Assembly (NCBI GenBank): GCA_028456385.1
Contig: JALNQF010000065.1
Location: 124,001 to 188,000 of the forward strand
Origin: Ophiosphaerella korrae
Lineage: Eukaryota; Ascomycota; Dothideomycetes; Pleosporales; Phaeosphaeriaceae
DNA length: 64,000 nucleotides
Direction: 5' to 3'
A model generated the notes under the pieces. The model worked only from the letters and a program-made list of their open reading frames with translations, had not been told where the DNA came from and ran no database searches. Positions 61,301-64,000 of the stretch are shown here, piece by piece. How positions within the stretch are numbered: the stretch's first letter is position 1; every line of letters begins with the position of its first letter. The position numbers were made by a program, and so were the translations under genes.

Positions 61301-64000
61301 ATAGACTACAAAAAGTAAAAATCTTTACAAAACTAGATATCTAAAACGCTTACTATTAGATTAGAATTAAAGAAGGCGATAAATAGAAAATAGCGTTTAG
61401 AATACAGTATAGACTATACAAATACTTAGTTATACCATTTAGCTTAACAAATATACTAGCAGTATTTTAAGAAAAGATTAACATAGTACTAAGAGAGTAC
61501 TTAGACATATTTATATTCGCATACTTAGACGATATCCTTATATTCTTAGAAATAGAAGAAGAATATATACAACACGTGTACAAAGTATTAAAAAAATTAG
61601 TAGAAAATAAACTATTTCTTAAAATAAGAAAATACAAATTCTATACAAAGGAAATAGATTTCCTAGGATTTAATATCGAACTAGGAAAAATTAAAATTAA
61701 CCTAGGAAAGATTAGATTAATTAACAAATAGCTAACACTAAAAAACTTAAAGGAAGTATAACAATTTTATAGGCTAGCTAACTTTTATAAAAAGTTAATA
61801 GTAAGATAGTCTAAAGATATAGAACTAATAACAAGACTTATAAAAAAGGACACGCTATTTAAATAGATAAAGGAATATAATAAAGTATTTAACAAGATTA
61901 AAAAGAAGTTTATAGAAAACCTAGTTATTAGAATATATAACCTAGACCTACTAGTAATAGTAAAAATAGACGCATCTAATTTAGTCTACAAAATAGCACT
62001 AATATAAGAAGACCTAGAGACTAAAAAAGAATACTTAGTCGAATACTTCTCTAAGAAAATAAAGATAGTAGAACTTAACTACCTAATCTATAATAAAAAG
62101 ATACTAGCAATTTACAAAGTATTTAAATAATAGAGAGTATACTTATAAAGAGCAAAATATTAAATAAAAGTCTATATAGATTATAAGAATTTTATAAGAT
62201 TTATAATAAATAAAGAACTATTATAATGCTATATAAGATAGTAAGAATATCTATTAATATTTAATATAGAAATTATATATACAAAAGGGAAAGACAATTA
62301 GTTTATAAACGCCTTTAGTAGAAGACTAGACTTATAAGAAGAAGTAAGTACTACTAGTATAATCTTAGTTAAAAATAAAGAAGGACATTTAGTCCTAAAT
62401 ACACCTAAAATAGCCGCAACACTTAAAAGAAAGAGTAGCGAGCTAGATAAATAGATTTAGAAAACAACACAAAAAGCATCTAAAGAAATAGAGAAACTAG
62501 AAATCTATAAAGGATTTGTACAAGCATACAAAAGAATATACATTCTAAGGAAAATCTAAAGAGAATTCGTACAATAGTTTTATAAACTACTAGCACACGG
62601 ACACTAAAGGATTAACAAGACCCTAGATAGGTTACTACAAGATTACTATATTCTAAAAGCAAGACAACTAGTAATAGAAGTACTACAAGACTATATAGAG
62701 TATTAAAGGAATAAATATAATAGATACGTACTATATAGAATGTTATAACTAGTAGAAGTACTAGAATAACTATAAGGAGTTATTACAATAGACTTTATTA
62801 CGAAGTTGCTAAAGTCTAAAGACCTAATATTAAGAGTTAAGTATAATAGAATTCTAATAATAGTAAATAAACTTACAAAGTACTTATACTTTAGACTATA
62901 TAAAGAAAAAAGTAGGATAGAGGTTACTATACACTAAGTCCTAGGAACTATAATTAGTTAATATAGACTACTAGACAAAATTATTATAGATAGAGATATA
63001 AGATTTACATTAAAACTATAGGAAATAATAACAGCGCAATTAGGAATTAAATATACAATATCTACAGCATATTACCTATAGATAGACAGACAATTAGAAC
63101 AAATAAATTAGATAGTAGAATAGTACTTAAGATACTACCTTAACTATAACTAGAACAACTAGGTATAGCTACTACTTATAGTATAGTTAGTATATAACAG
63201 CGTAAAGAATATAGTAACAAGAGTATTACTTTTCTTCGCAAACTATAGATTTAAACCTAGCGTATATAGAATACTAAGAATACAAATATCTTAGTCCTTA
63301 AAAGGAGAAAACTTCGCTAATAGACTTAAAGATATATATAACTAACTAAGACAAGATATAGAATTCCTACACGATTAGATAGCAAAGTATTATAATAAGA
63401 AATATAAAAGAAGACTCTAATTTAGAGAAAGAGAAAAAGTATAGTTAGTATAGAAAAATATTAAAAGCAAACAGCCTAGTTTAAAACTAGACTACGTTAA
63501 GATAGGACTATATAAAATTAAGAAGAAAATCTTACTAGTTATATTTAGACTAAAGCTACTAAGTAAGATAAAGATACACCTAACATTCTATATAGCTCTA
63601 CTAGAATAAGTATTACAAGAAGTAGAACTACTAGTATATAAAGTAGATATATATAAAGAATAAGAAGAATAAGAAGTTAAAGAAATCTTATAATACTAGT
63701 TCTATAATAGTAGAAACTACTACTTAGTAGAATAGATAGGTATAGATAAAAAAGGACAACTATAGGAGAAAACATAGGAACTAGAAGATAATCTTAACTA
63801 CTCTAAGAAACTAGAGGAGTTCTAAAATCAAAACTCTCTAGAACGCCTAGTAGTAAACTAAGAGAATTAATATTACTAACGATAGATAGAGAGACGATAA
63901 AAACGTCTAGCGTAGGACCTACTATAGTAACACTAAACACTTTATCTAGATCTAGCTTAGCTTCTAGAGCTACTAACTACTTAGCTAATTTCTTATTATT
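57915..64000 (+). mobile_element. Ty3/Gypsy LTR retrotransposon (Gypsy-2), cut by window end
   Basis: The 5' LTR (57,915-58,337) is followed by a Gag region with a zinc-knuckle remnant near 59,310-59,350, where the sequence reads Y-F-N-Y for the expected paired Cys. A protease remnant lies near 60,612-60,641. Reverse transcriptase spans about 61,100-61,700 with Y-L-D-D at 61,522-61,533, then RNase H, and integrase from about 62,580 (HHCC region, first Asp at 62,791) to about 63,350. The tail matches the tails of Gypsy-1 and Gypsy-3. The 3' LTR lies beyond the window. Stops of RIP type interrupt all frames. It is the only one of the three copies that keeps the full integrase region in this window. 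Confidence 0.88.

Overview
The window looks like a chromosome segment of a filamentous ascomycete (Pezizomycotina), most likely a Dothideomycete of the Pleosporales type. The evidence is the many 45-100 nt introns with GT-AG ends and CTAAC/CTGAC-like branch points, the fungal gene families, and long AT-rich blocks that carry the signature of repeat-induced point mutation (RIP). The species cannot be named from sequence alone.

Positions 1-36.1 kb are a normal, GC-balanced gene-rich region. Sixteen protein genes can be modelled, most with exact exon boundaries: a fungal rhodopsin-like 7TM protein, an FAD monooxygenase, a membrane-anchored MOSC protein, a GH35-like glycosidase, a serine beta-lactamase-like hydrolase, PIG-S/Gpi17, a DJ-1/PfpI-fold protein, a P-type IIC (Na+/K+-ATPase alpha-like) pump, a secreted DUF1996 protein, a secreted CDH-type cytochrome domain protein, kynurenine 3-monooxygenase, methionine aminopeptidase 1, Erv14/cornichon, Prp17/Cdc40, a small Ser/Tyr-rich protein, and a PD-(D/E)XK nuclease-like protein at the edge of the AT block. 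The genes are a mixture of housekeeping functions (GPI anchoring, ER export, splicing, NAD synthesis, N-terminal Met removal) and accessory or secreted enzymes. They are not an operon-like cluster, although some neighbours share divergent or convergent intergenic regions.

Positions 36.4-48.8 kb are an AT-rich, stop-saturated block with CpA/TpG almost absent in its oldest parts. It holds a degenerate Helitron (Rep plus helicase, + strand) that was split by a 5.9 kb Ty3/Gypsy retrotransposon (minus strand). The retrotransposon has two 459 bp LTRs, an exact TTAAT target duplication and an internal deletion of most of the integrase. About 1.7 kb of unidentified RIP-mutated DNA follows.

Positions 48.8-53.4 kb are a GC-equilibrated island between two AT blocks. 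It holds two RIP-damaged pseudogenes (an AIM9-like kinase and an unidentified gene) and one intact 64-residue small secreted protein gene, a candidate effector.

Positions 53.4-64 kb are a second AT-rich block: 2.5 kb of unidentified RIP-mutated DNA, a Gypsy fragment on the minus strand, and a second related Gypsy element (+ strand) inserted into the integrase region of that fragment and running off the window end. No CRISPR, rRNA or tRNA gene was seen.
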